A DNA stretch of 64,000 nt from Brevibacterium sp. RIT 803 (GTDB taxonomy: Bacteria; Actinomycetota; Actinomycetes; Actinomycetales; Brevibacteriaceae): positions 1 to 64,000 of the forward strand of contig NZ_JAFEMW010000001.1 in assembly GCF_016892625.1 (NCBI RefSeq), given 5' to 3'. The notes below the pieces were generated by a model. That model searched no databases, had not been told where the DNA came from, and saw nothing but the letters and a program-made list of their open reading frames with translations. The position numbers and the translations under genes are program-made. Below, in pieces: positions 46,748 through 55,290 of this stretch (positions are counted from its first letter, which is position 1; each line of letters begins with the position of its first letter).

Positions 46748-46832
46748 CAAACATGTTCCGCTTTTCGAAGTGATATGAACACAAATCCGAGACCACAAGG
46801 CAGTGGTCCGACGACGAACAGGAGACGTTGCG

Positions 46833-48653
46833 ATGACGGAACTGGCCGATCGAACCGACAAGGCAGCACTCAGCGAAGCTGCGAAACCACAGAAGATCAC
46901 ATCGTCCGAAGCATTCGTCGAAACGATGGTGGCTAATGGAGTCACCGACGTCTTCGGCATTATGGGCTCAGCGTTCATGGACGCGATGGACATCTTCGCT
47001 CCCGCGGGCATCGATTTCATCCCCGTGGTCCACGAACAGGGCGCGGCACACATGGCGGACGGCTACGCCCGTGCCTCGGGCCGGCATGGCGTCGTCACCG
47101 GGCAGAACGGGCCTGGAATCTCGAACTGCGTGACGGCCATCGCGGCCGCCTACTGGGCGCACTCCCCGGTGGTCATCGTCACCCCGGAGGCGGGAACGAA
47201 TTCGATCGGTCTTGGCGGATTCCAAGAGGCCAATCAGCTGCCGATGTTCCAGGAGTTCACGAAGTACCAAGGACATGTCAGCAATGCGTCCCGCATGTCG
47301 GAATTCACGGCCCGCTGCTTCGATCGGGCGAAGTCGGAGATGGGGCCGGCCCAGCTGAACATCCCCCGCGACTACTTCTACGGCGAATGCTCGGCTGAAA
47401 TTCCCCAGCCGCAGAAGATCGATCGCGGCGCAGGCGGGGCCGAAAGCCTCGAGGAAGCTGCGGCGCTGCTCGCCTCGGCGAAGAATCCGGTCATCGTCTC
47501 CGGCGGCGGCGTTGTCATGGCCGATGGGGTCGATGAGTGCATCGCCTTGGCGCAGCGCCTCGGTTCCCCAGTGGTCAACAGCTATCAGCACAACGACTCG
47601 TTCCCGGCCAGCCATCCGCTGTGGGCAGGTCCTCTGGGCTATCAGGGGTCGAAGGCCGGGATGACCTTGATCAATCAGGCTGATGTGGTCCTCGCGCTCG
47701 GCACCCGGCTCGGACCGTTCGGCACACTGCCCCAGTACGAATTCGACTACTGGCCCACGAATGCCAAGATCATCCAGGTCGACGCCGATCAGAAGATGCT
47801 CGGTTTGGTCAAGAAGATCGATGTCGGCATCTGCGGCGATGCCAAGGCCGTCGCCGAGGAGCTCCTCGCCCGGCTCAACGATCGCGACGTCGCCAGCGAT
47901 GCCACGAAGGAGCAGCGAGCAGAGCTCATCCGTGCCGAGAAGGAGGCCTGGGAGGCCGAACTCGATTCGTGGACCCATGAGCGCGACGAATTCTCCCTCG
48001 ACACCATCGACGAGGCAGAGAAGGAAGAGGGCAACTGGCTCCATCCGCGACAGGTGCTCCGCGAACTCGAGAAGGCGATGCCCGCCGATGTCATGGTCTC
48101 GACCGATATCGGCAACATCAACTCGGTCGCACACAGCTATCTGAGGTTCGAGCGCCCCCGCAGCTTCTTCGCGCCGATGAGCTTCGGCAACTGCGGCTAT
48201 GCTCTGCCGACGATGATCGGAGCCAAGCGCGCCGCTCCGGAGCGTCCCGCCATCGCCTACGCCGGCGACGGTGCTTGGGCCATGAGCATGGTGGAGATCC
48301 TCACCGCAGTCCGGCATGACATCCCGGTCACCGCCGTCGTCTTCCGCAACCGGCAGTGGGGAGCGGAGAAGAAGAACCAGGTGGAGTTCTACGGCCGTCG
48401 CTTCATCGCAGGTGAACTGGACAACGGTGAGAGCTTCGCTGCGATGGCCGAATCGATGGGCGCCGAGGGAGTCGTCGTCGACCAGCTCGACAAGGTCGGG
48501 CCTGCCCTGCAGAAGGCTGTGGAGGCACAGATGAACGAGGGCAAGACCACCGTCATCGAAGTCATGTGCACCAAGGAACTGGGAGATCCCTTCCGCCGCG
48601 ACGCTCTGCGCAAGCCGGTTCGCACGCTCGACAAGTACAAGGACTTCGTGTGA
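46833..48653 (+). CDS. xsc: Sulfoacetaldehyde acetyltransferase
   Basis: 606 residues, matching the family. A ThDP-dependent enzyme that converts sulfoacetaldehyde and phosphate to acetyl phosphate and sulfite. The N-terminal domain has SSEAFVETMVANG, VVHEQGAAHMADGYAR with the conserved ThDP glutamate, and the Xsc-specific stretches AYWAHSPVV, GLGGFQEANQLPMF and MGPAQLNIPRDYFYG. The C-terminal ThDP motif starts at GDGAWAMSM and ends with FRNRQWGAEKKNQ. These agree with Xsc rather than acetolactate synthase. The ATG has AGGAGA 7 bases upstream. The product acetyl phosphate is used by the Pta encoded at 40.3 kb. Confidence 0.96.
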   Translation: MTELADRTDKAALSEAAKPQKITSSEAFVETMVANGVTDVFGIMGSAFMDAMDIFAPAGIDFIPVVHEQGAAHMADGYARASGRHGVVTGQNGPGISNCVTAIAAAYWAHSPVVIVTPEAGTNSIGLGGFQEANQLPMFQEFTKYQGHVSNASRMSEFTARCFDRAKSEMGPAQLNIPRDYFYGECSAEIPQPQKIDRGAGGAESLEEAAALLASAKNPVIVSGGGVVMADGVDECIALAQRLGSPVVNSYQHNDSFPASHPLWAGPLGYQGSKAGMTLINQADVVLALGTRLGPFGTLPQYEFDYWPTNAKIIQVDADQKMLGLVKKIDVGICGDAKAVAEELLARLNDRDVASDATKEQRAELIRAEKEAWEAELDSWTHERDEFSLDTIDEAEKEEGNWLHPRQVLRELEKAMPADVMVSTDIGNINSVAHSYLRFERPRSFFAPMSFGNCGYALPTMIGAKRAAPERPAIAYAGDGAWAMSMVEILTAVRHDIPVTAVVFRNRQWGAEKKNQVEFYGRRFIAGELDNGESFAAMAESMGAEGVVVDQLDKVGPALQKAVEAQMNEGKTTVIEVMCTKELGDPFRRDALRKPVRTLDKYKDFV

Positions 48654-49046
48654 GGGTCTGACCCTTCAGGAGTCTGGCCTGTGGAGATGTTCGGGCACCG
48701 ACGACGCTAGAGTTTCGGTGACCGAACACCTCCCGGGACACTCGACATCCTGTCCCCCGGATCACAAGTTGTCCCCGATTGAGCTGCCACCACCTCCGCC
48801 GGCCTCGGCAACCGCACATCGTGACCGATTCTTCTGACCCAGCCTCATCAGTGCATTGATGTCGAGGCTTTCCCGTTTCTACTCTCGCTGTCCCGTCTCG
48901 GTGGTGGGATGAGTGCCGGAGGCGTTCCTAGACCAAGCCGAAGCAGTCGGCCAGAGTCGTAACGATCCGCAGTGCAAAGATGCAACTCAGAACGATGAAC
49001 GGCGTCGACTCCCCGCACTGCTCCATCTCGAATTGGAGAACGTGAT
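48654..49046. other. 393-bp intergenic region downstream of xsc
   Basis: No gene is supported here. At 48688-48728 there are two copies of the dyad TCGGNNNCCGA (48691-48701 and 48715-48725, 24 bp apart) inside larger arms TGTTCGG and CCGAACA, which could be the xsc terminator or an operator for the following transporter. The rest shows no clear structure, apart from a GGAGA site just before the transporter ATG. Confidence 0.5.
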
Positions 49047-50474
49047 ATGCAACAGGAACCAGCAACTGACGCTGGCGGCCTCCGCCAGACTGAAATGACC
49101 GACGACACTCACCGCGTGTCCAAGAAAGACGTTCGGACAGCGGTGTCGTCGTCGACAATCGGCACGACCATCGAATGGTACGACTTCTTCCTCTACGGCA
49201 CGGCTGCAGGTCTAGTATTCGACCGTCTGTACTTCCCGACCGGTGACAGCACTATCGGGCTGCTGCTATCTTACGGAACTTTCGCTGTGGGCTTCTTGGC
49301 CCGCCCTTTGGGGGGACTGGTCTTCGGCCACCTGGGCGACCGGATAGGGCGCAAGAGGACTCTAGTAACGACCATGTACATTATGGGCATCGCTACGTTC
49401 CTGATCGGCGCGATTCCCACGTACGAGCAGATCGGAATTTGGGCGCCCATCACGCTCATCCTCTTGCGGATCGCTCAAGGAATTGCGATCGGCGGCGAGT
49501 GGGGAGGCGCAGTGCTGTTGAGCGTTGAGTACGCGCCTAAGACCAGACGAGGATTCTTCGGCAGTTTTCCTCAGATGGGTCTCGCCTTTGGCCTCTTGTT
49601 GGGCACAGGCGCGTTCACACTCCTGAACGTGTTTATGTCGGATGAAGCATTCCTCGCGTGGGGGTGGCGCATTGCCTTCTTCGTCAGCATTCTGCTGGTC
49701 GTTGTGGGAGTCTATCTTCGTTCGAAAATTGCAGAGACTCCCAGTTTCCGTGCCGCGCAGAAAAAAGTGGATAGCGTAGAACGCAAAATCCCTCTCGCCG
49801 AGTTGCTCAAAGACCGACTGTCGCGTCGGCATTTGCTGCTAGGAATGGGGACTCGCTACGCCGAGGGTGTCGCATATAATCTTTTGGCAGTATTCATTAT
49901 TGCATTCGCGACAGGCACTGTCGGATTTTCGCAACTTGAGGTTTTGTTATCTCTAATGATCTCAGCAGTCATTTTAGCGATCTTTATACCTGTGTGGGGT
50001 CGAGTTTCGGACGCAATTCCGCGTCGTGTGGTTTTCGGCAGCGGAGCATTGGCACTTGTCGCGATCGTATATCCGGCCTTCTGGGCTATTCAAACGGGTT
50101 CATGGCTGGCGCTTACCGCAGTGCTAGTCGTTGCTCTTGGCGTTGTCTATCCACTGATGTATGGTCCGATGGCGGCATTCTATGCCGAGCTTTTTCCACC
50201 CGCGACCCGGTACACGGGGATTTCAATTGTCTATCAGGTTTCTGGAATCATCGCTTCCGGCATGACCCCATTTATCCTTACATGGTTCGTTGGTGGATTT
50301 GGCCTCAATGCTGCATTGGCTTATGTAGTCTTCTCCTGTGCCGTAACTCTCGCCTGTACATGGTTGGTCCGCGACCGTGATATTCGTGCCGTCGGTGTTA
50401 CGGAAAATGATGTGACAGTCGATGAATCGAGACAAGAATCGAATCTGGACGGCGGCAGGGGACACGCTGGATGA
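49047..50474 (+). CDS. MFS transporter of the metabolite:H+ symporter (MHS) family
   Basis: 475 residues, about 12 membrane helices. The start of the membrane part reads TTIEWYDFFLYG, and the loop between helices 2 and 3 is GHLGDRIGRKR, both signatures of the MHS (ShiA/ProP/citrate) family, TC 2.A.1.6. Substrates of the family are mostly organic anions or betaines. Its place after xsc and before an iron-type alcohol dehydrogenase makes a sulfonate such as isethionate plausible. The second half, from about 49.7 kb, is clearly more A+T-rich than the neighbours. Confidence 0.88.
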   Translation: MQQEPATDAGGLRQTEMTDDTHRVSKKDVRTAVSSSTIGTTIEWYDFFLYGTAAGLVFDRLYFPTGDSTIGLLLSYGTFAVGFLARPLGGLVFGHLGDRIGRKRTLVTTMYIMGIATFLIGAIPTYEQIGIWAPITLILLRIAQGIAIGGEWGGAVLLSVEYAPKTRRGFFGSFPQMGLAFGLLLGTGAFTLLNVFMSDEAFLAWGWRIAFFVSILLVVVGVYLRSKIAETPSFRAAQKKVDSVERKIPLAELLKDRLSRRHLLLGMGTRYAEGVAYNLLAVFIIAFATGTVGFSQLEVLLSLMISAVILAIFIPVWGRVSDAIPRRVVFGSGALALVAIVYPAFWAIQTGSWLALTAVLVVALGVVYPLMYGPMAAFYAELFPPATRYTGISIVYQVSGIIASGMTPFILTWFVGGFGLNAALAYVVFSCAVTLACTWLVRDRDIRAVGVTENDVTVDESRQESNLDGGRGHAG

Positions 50475-50549
50475 GTAATTGTGATGCGGTGACAGATAAC
50501 CACACGCATGGTACTTACTGTCTACTCTCTACTGGGCACAGGGGCACCG

Positions 50550-50570
50550 ACAGATCAACCAGTGATCTGT
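50550..50570. promoter_or_regulatory. Perfect 8-bp dyad upstream of the alcohol dehydrogenase gene
   Basis: ACAGATCA (50550-50557) and TGATCTGT (50563-50570) with a 5-base spacer. It lies in the 174-bp gap after the MFS gene and about 80 bases before the dehydrogenase start, a usual operator position. No adjacent gene encodes an obvious regulator for it. Confidence 0.45.
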
Positions 50571-50648
50571 ATGAGTTTGAGAACGGTAACGGTGCTTAGG
50601 CAAAAATCGATACAGGATCTAACGAAAAGCGACCCTAGCGAGAATGGA

Positions 50649-51977
50649 ATGGAACCAATGTCTGAACTCGAATGTAACCGACTATTTGCGGGATTCCGAA
50701 CGCCACGAGAGATCATCTTCGGTACAGGTCAGCGCCATAGTCTTCCAAAAATCCTCAATACTCTCGGGACCCGAGTCTTCTTCTGCGTTGATCCTTCGAT
50801 GGTCACGCACCCGGAAGTGAGCACACTGATGAACAACGTTGCCGACAGCGGCATTGAAGTGGAGGTATTCAGTGACGTCTCACCCGAGCTGCCAATAGAA
50901 GACATCGCCGCTGCTGTGTCGGCCGCCAAGAGGCATTCGACAGATGCGGTAGTGGCAATTGGCGGAGGTTCGAGTATTGACCTGGCGAAACTTGTCTCGT
51001 GTCTGCTCGCCCACCCAGGGGACGTCAAACAGTACTTCGGAGAGTTCGCAGTCCCAGGACCTATTCTCCCGATCGTGGCTATTCCAACGACAGCCGGAAC
51101 AGGTTCAGAGGTCACCCCTGTCGCTGTGCTGACAGACACAGAGCAAGGCGTGAAGGCAGGAGTTTCGAGTCCCTATCTAATTCCTACAGTGGCACTCTGC
51201 GACCCCGAACTGACACTCACCTGTCCACCCTCGGTAACCGCGGCTTCCGGTGCCGATGCACTCACCCACTGCATAGAGTCATACACCGCCATCAGGAGAG
51301 ACAGCCATCCCGATCTCTTGGCAAGCCGCGTAGCTATAGGGCAAAGCAAGCTCACAAACTCTTTGGCCCTTGAAGGAATTCAGTCCATCAGCGACGGGCT
51401 CCTGGGAGCTTTTCGGGAACCGGATTCGCTGCATGCGCGCACACAAGTGATGTACGGCGCGCTCCTAGGTGGACTGGCTTTTGGCACTGCGGGCAACGCC
51501 GCCGCTCATGCTCTTCAGTACCCCGTCGGAGCTGCGACACGCACACCACACGGGGTCGGAACCGGACTGCTCATGCCATACGTGATGGAGTTCAACTGTC
51601 AGGCTCGAATTCCGGAATACGCAGAGATTGCTCGGATCATCGGAAGAAGTGTCATTGCGGACGACATCTTGTCGGCAAGTGTCTCACAAGCGGATCATGC
51701 GCTTATCCTCGCTGCCAGCAACGGAACGAGCGCAGGCGGAAACCAAGAAGAACAACTAGCGGCCGCAGCACCCCGTCTCGTACAGCTGTATCTGTCGGGA
51801 ATAGAAATTCCGAGCGCTCTGAGCCAGATCGGCTTCGATCCCGCCACGATTGGGTCGGCTGCAGAGAAGGGGGTCGCCTCCAAGCGGCTCTGCGACAACA
51901 ATCCCATCTTGCTCGACACTTCAGGAGCAGAGTCAATTCTGCAAGCTGCAATGATTGGTCGTTTGTCTCTGGGGTGA
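50649..51977 (+). CDS. Iron-containing alcohol dehydrogenase
   Basis: 442 residues from ATG 50649 (ATG 50658 is also possible; a start at 50508 would add 47 unlikely residues). The NAD(P) motif GGGSSIDLAK begins at 106. Metal ligands fall at Asp203, His207 (GADALTHCIE), His287 (GNAAAHAL) and His301 (TPHGVG). The family oxidises or reduces alcohols and aldehydes. Members include the sulfoacetaldehyde reductase SarD, so oxidation of isethionate to sulfoacetaldehyde would feed Xsc here. This is inference from position. Maleylacetate-reductase-like members are the main alternative. Confidence 0.88.
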   Translation: MEPMSELECNRLFAGFRTPREIIFGTGQRHSLPKILNTLGTRVFFCVDPSMVTHPEVSTLMNNVADSGIEVEVFSDVSPELPIEDIAAAVSAAKRHSTDAVVAIGGGSSIDLAKLVSCLLAHPGDVKQYFGEFAVPGPILPIVAIPTTAGTGSEVTPVAVLTDTEQGVKAGVSSPYLIPTVALCDPELTLTCPPSVTAASGADALTHCIESYTAIRRDSHPDLLASRVAIGQSKLTNSLALEGIQSISDGLLGAFREPDSLHARTQVMYGALLGGLAFGTAGNAAAHALQYPVGAATRTPHGVGTGLLMPYVMEFNCQARIPEYAEIARIIGRSVIADDILSASVSQADHALILAASNGTSAGGNQEEQLAAAAPRLVQLYLSGIEIPSALSQIGFDPATIGSAAEKGVASKRLCDNNPILLDTSGAESILQAAMIGRLSLG

Positions 51978-52098
51978 GATTACCCGTCTCGATGTAGAAA
52001 CCTTTAATGGCGGTTCTCGTGGAACTACGCAGAAGTGGGCTCCGTTTCCACGCGGAATCGTGTTGCGAAAAGCTGTCGTTCGCGTAGCAATTCGCTGC

Positions 52099-53001
52099 TC
52101 ACACCCCGAGGAACTCGCGCATCGCCGGCAGCTCGCGGCGTGACTGCGAGAGCCCCATGCGGTGAGCTGCGGCGAGACGCGAGAGGTCGCGGGTGCCGTT
52201 GTCGACCGGCATACGCTCCGGTGCAAAGACGTGGGCCTTCCCCTCCTCTTCGAGAGCGAAGATGCGGTCACGCGTTTCGTTGTAGCGCTTCCACCGAGTC
52301 AGCAGCGCCTCGCCCACCGCCGGGTACCGACGAAAGATGCTTCGGTAGATGGCGGGAAAACGCTGCGGTACCTTCCGGTATGAGCGCTCCTGAGTGAGGA
52401 CGATGACGAACTTCTCGAAACCTTCGCGCTGGGCCCGGCTCAACGCGATTCCGCCATCTTCGCCCATCGCCCCGTCGACGTAGACGTGTCCATCCAGGTG
52501 GACCGGCGGCATGAGACCCGGCATCGTCGAGGAGGCACGGACGCGAACCATGAGATCTTCGATGTGCGGTGTGTCCTTCCGCGACCACACGACGTCCTCA
52601 CCTGTCACTGCGTCAAACGCGACGATTCGCATGTCGGCAGAACTCGACTGGAAAGACTCCCAATCAAAGGGCAGGGCCTCTTCGGGACCGCCGGCCTTCT
52701 GGTAGATGTACTCCGCGTTGAACATGCCCTGCCCGCGGGCAAAGTAACGCAGACCGCCGAATTGCTCATCCGCAGCAAAGTCGACAAATGATCTGCGCGC
52801 CCGACGTGCGTCACCGGACAGATAGTTCACCGCATTCGACGCTCCGGCGCTGATACCTGCGACCCAGTCGAAATCCAGACCGGCGCCAAGCAACGTGACG
52901 ACCATCCCGCTTGTCAGAGACGCTCGCATACCACCGCCTTCGAAGATGAGTGCGGTGTCGCTGATGCGCGCCGTTCCTGTCGTGTGGTCTGTGTCCGTCA
53001 T
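52099..53001 (-). CDS. Patatin-like phospholipase family protein
   Basis: 300 residues from ATG 53001 (in-frame ATGs at 53010 and 53025 are alternatives). The glycine-rich oxyanion loop is EGGGMRAS, the nucleophile serine is in GISAG (GxSxG) and the catalytic aspartate is in VDGAMG (DGA/G), the Ser-Asp dyad of patatins. The sequence most resembles the bacterial YjjU-like group, whose members are thought to be lipases/esterases. No signal peptide. It follows the UbiB-like gene by about 98 bases on the same strand, so membrane lipid-related work is conceivable. Confidence 0.9.
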   Translation of the reverse strand: MTDTDHTTGTARISDTALIFEGGGMRASLTSGMVVTLLGAGLDFDWVAGISAGASNAVNYLSGDARRARRSFVDFAADEQFGGLRYFARGQGMFNAEYIYQKAGGPEEALPFDWESFQSSSADMRIVAFDAVTGEDVVWSRKDTPHIEDLMVRVRASSTMPGLMPPVHLDGHVYVDGAMGEDGGIALSRAQREGFEKFVIVLTQERSYRKVPQRFPAIYRSIFRRYPAVGEALLTRWKRYNETRDRIFALEEEGKAHVFAPERMPVDNGTRDLSRLAAAHRMGLSQSRRELPAMREFLGV

Positions 53002-53099
53002 GTCGATCATCCTAGCGAGTGCCATTCCGCTTGCAGTGCACCGCCGTCACTCCGCAACTATGGGAACAAACCAGCCACACGGTGTCAGGCCGCCTTGGA

Positions 53100-55115
53100 T
53101 TACCCCAGGCCTTCCCACACCATCCGCTGTCGCAGCGCCGGTGCCAGCACCATCGCCGCTATGACGCTGCCGACCAGCAGCACCCAGGCTCCGAAGTACG
53201 TGAACAGCTTGAGCTCGGGCGCCAGCGGCGGACCGAAGTCGGCCGCCATGAGGATCACTCCCCCAAGGATGAGGGCCGTGGACACAATCACTTGGATGAA
53301 CTGTTCAACCGTGGACTTGAGCAGCCCCTTGATCATCGAAATATTCAGGCCGCTCGTGCCGACGTCGAGGGTCCCGTCCTGCAGGTGGCCAGCGATGCGT
53401 GAGAGCTGACCGGGAAGTTCTGCGATCTGCGGACCTACGGCGGCCGCATAGAGTGCCGTCTCCTGCAGGTCGACTCCCAGCCCTCCGACCTCACGCAGAA
53501 GGCTGCGTCCGTTCTGCGTCACGAGAGTGAGCAGGTTGAGCTCGGGGTTGAGCTTCGTGATCGACCCCTCGAGCGTGCTGATCGCACGGAAAGCAGTGGC
53601 GACCGAAGCCGGCATGGGGAAACCGAAGTCGACGACGAAGTCGATGAGCTCCCCGAACAGGGCAGCCGAGGTCGAGCCCGGCAGACCGTCCCCGTACTTG
53701 AGCAGGATCTGACCGATCTCACGCTGCAGCTCCCGAAGATTGATGTCACTAGGTGTGCCGAGGAGGTCGAGAATTGCAGCCGTCGCCGCTTGGGAATTCT
53801 GCGAGTCGAAGGCCATGAGCAGCAGGGCAATGGCACGACGGTCACGTTTGTCGATGCGCCCGACCGCCCCAAAGTCGACGAGGCCAGCCCGTCCTGCTGG
53901 TGAGATGACAATGTTGCCCGGGTGCAGGTCGGCGTGGAAGATGCCCTTGCCCAGCACTTGTCGGACGACCATGAGGAAGAGATCCTGGGCGATCTCGTTT
54001 CTGGCCAGCTCCGAAAGATTCTCGATAACCTCGGTGGCATGTGAGAGCGGAACACCCTCGATGAGGTCCATGACGATGACGTACTCACCGGAGTACTCCT
54101 TGTACACCCGTGGGATGCGCACCATGGAGTCCGTCCCGGAGGTGGATCGGCCCGTCTCGTCGGCTGTGCGCAGCGCTTCGATATGGGACAACTCCCCGCG
54201 GTAGTCGAGTTCACCTTGCAGGGAATCGACGAAGCTGCGGGCCAGCTTCCCGATGCCGACTCTGCTCGCCCAATCGGTGGAGCGTTCGAGGCGATCGGCA
54301 AGGGTGAGGACGATATCGCAGTCGGCTCTGACCTGTTTGCGGATCTTCGGCCTCTGCACCTTCACTGCGACGACACGACCGTTCCAGGTGACGCCTCGGT
54401 GGACCTGTGCGACCGAAGCGGCAGCGAAGGGGACCTCGTCGAACTCTGCGAACACCTCGGCGACGGGCCTGCCCCACTGTGCTTCGAGCTGGCCCTTGAC
54501 CTCACTGAACGGCACCGGCGGCACACCGGCCTGCAAGGTAGAGAACTCTTCGACGAATTCGTGCGGGATCATGTCACCGCGGGTGGCGATGAACTGGCCG
54601 AGTTTGATGAAGGTGACGCCAGCAGCGGCGAGCGCGTCACGCGTGGTCGACGCGACCTCGCGCAGGGACACTCGCAAGGTCGGAATCCGGGGCTTGAGGT
54701 AGCGGGAGAGTCCGAACTGGATGAGGATCTTCTGGATCTGGGCCAGGCGATTGAGCCTGCGATACCAGGTGGGGATCTTCGGCGCCGAGCGCAGCAGCGA
54801 GGTCAGCGATCCTGTCGGGAGGACCAGTTCGATGGCCAGGAGCACGAACATCTGGATGACGATGAACCAAGCGAACAGCAGGAGGAAGACCATGATGGCC
54901 GGGAAGCTCATGTCGAGGGTCGGATATTGCCCGTCCTCGGCGATGCCCAGAAGACGATACGCCTGGAGGGTGATCGGCCAGATCGAGAGCCCCATGGCGA
55001 GGGAAACGATGGTGTTGCGAGCTGCACCCGTGCCGGTGAACATCATTCGCCGGACGAGGAAGCCGACGATAAGTGCGCTGAGGACGCCCAGCCCGATGGA
55101 ATAGAGGATCGTCAC
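53100..55115 (-). CDS. ABC1/UbiB family kinase-like membrane protein
   Basis: 671 residues. The N-terminal 100 residues contain three membrane segments, a soluble UbiB domain spans about 120-560, and two hydrophobic segments close the C-terminus. Family hallmarks: KLGQ at 171-174, the alanine-rich FAAASVAQVH in place of a glycine loop, VAVKVQRP, the catalytic HADLHPGN and LVDFG. UbiB proteins are atypical kinases/ATPases tied to isoprenoid quinone or lipid metabolism; the exact role in actinobacteria is not settled. Start GTG with AAGGG upstream. The extra N-terminal helices are more than most UbiB proteins have. Confidence 0.92.
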   Translation of the reverse strand: MTILYSIGLGVLSALIVGFLVRRMMFTGTGAARNTIVSLAMGLSIWPITLQAYRLLGIAEDGQYPTLDMSFPAIMVFLLLFAWFIVIQMFVLLAIELVLPTGSLTSLLRSAPKIPTWYRRLNRLAQIQKILIQFGLSRYLKPRIPTLRVSLREVASTTRDALAAAGVTFIKLGQFIATRGDMIPHEFVEEFSTLQAGVPPVPFSEVKGQLEAQWGRPVAEVFAEFDEVPFAAASVAQVHRGVTWNGRVVAVKVQRPKIRKQVRADCDIVLTLADRLERSTDWASRVGIGKLARSFVDSLQGELDYRGELSHIEALRTADETGRSTSGTDSMVRIPRVYKEYSGEYVIVMDLIEGVPLSHATEVIENLSELARNEIAQDLFLMVVRQVLGKGIFHADLHPGNIVISPAGRAGLVDFGAVGRIDKRDRRAIALLLMAFDSQNSQAATAAILDLLGTPSDINLRELQREIGQILLKYGDGLPGSTSAALFGELIDFVVDFGFPMPASVATAFRAISTLEGSITKLNPELNLLTLVTQNGRSLLREVGGLGVDLQETALYAAAVGPQIAELPGQLSRIAGHLQDGTLDVGTSGLNISMIKGLLKSTVEQFIQVIVSTALILGGVILMAADFGPPLAPELKLFTYFGAWVLLVGSVIAAMVLAPALRQRMVWEGLG

Positions 55116-55290
55116 CCGTCAAGCCCTTCTGTCGTTCGATCAGATGCGCAGAGCGGCGCTGGTGTGCGCCGTGTCCAGCCTAATTGAACCTGTGGCCATC
55201 CGACTCGATTTTGGCAGACTCATGGAGTTCTGTGATCTCGGCACTCGGCGAAGAAGGGCTCTCAAATGATTCTCGGCAACCTGCTGCTCG

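Noticed and set aside
46968..48317. 449-codon frame antisense to xsc
   Set aside because: xsc is certain; the antisense product shows no recognisable domain.
48928..49158. Small minus-strand frame with a hydrophobic C-terminus before the MFS gene
   Set aside because: It overlaps the MFS start antisense and has no ribosome binding site or family resemblance; membrane-like composition alone is not enough.
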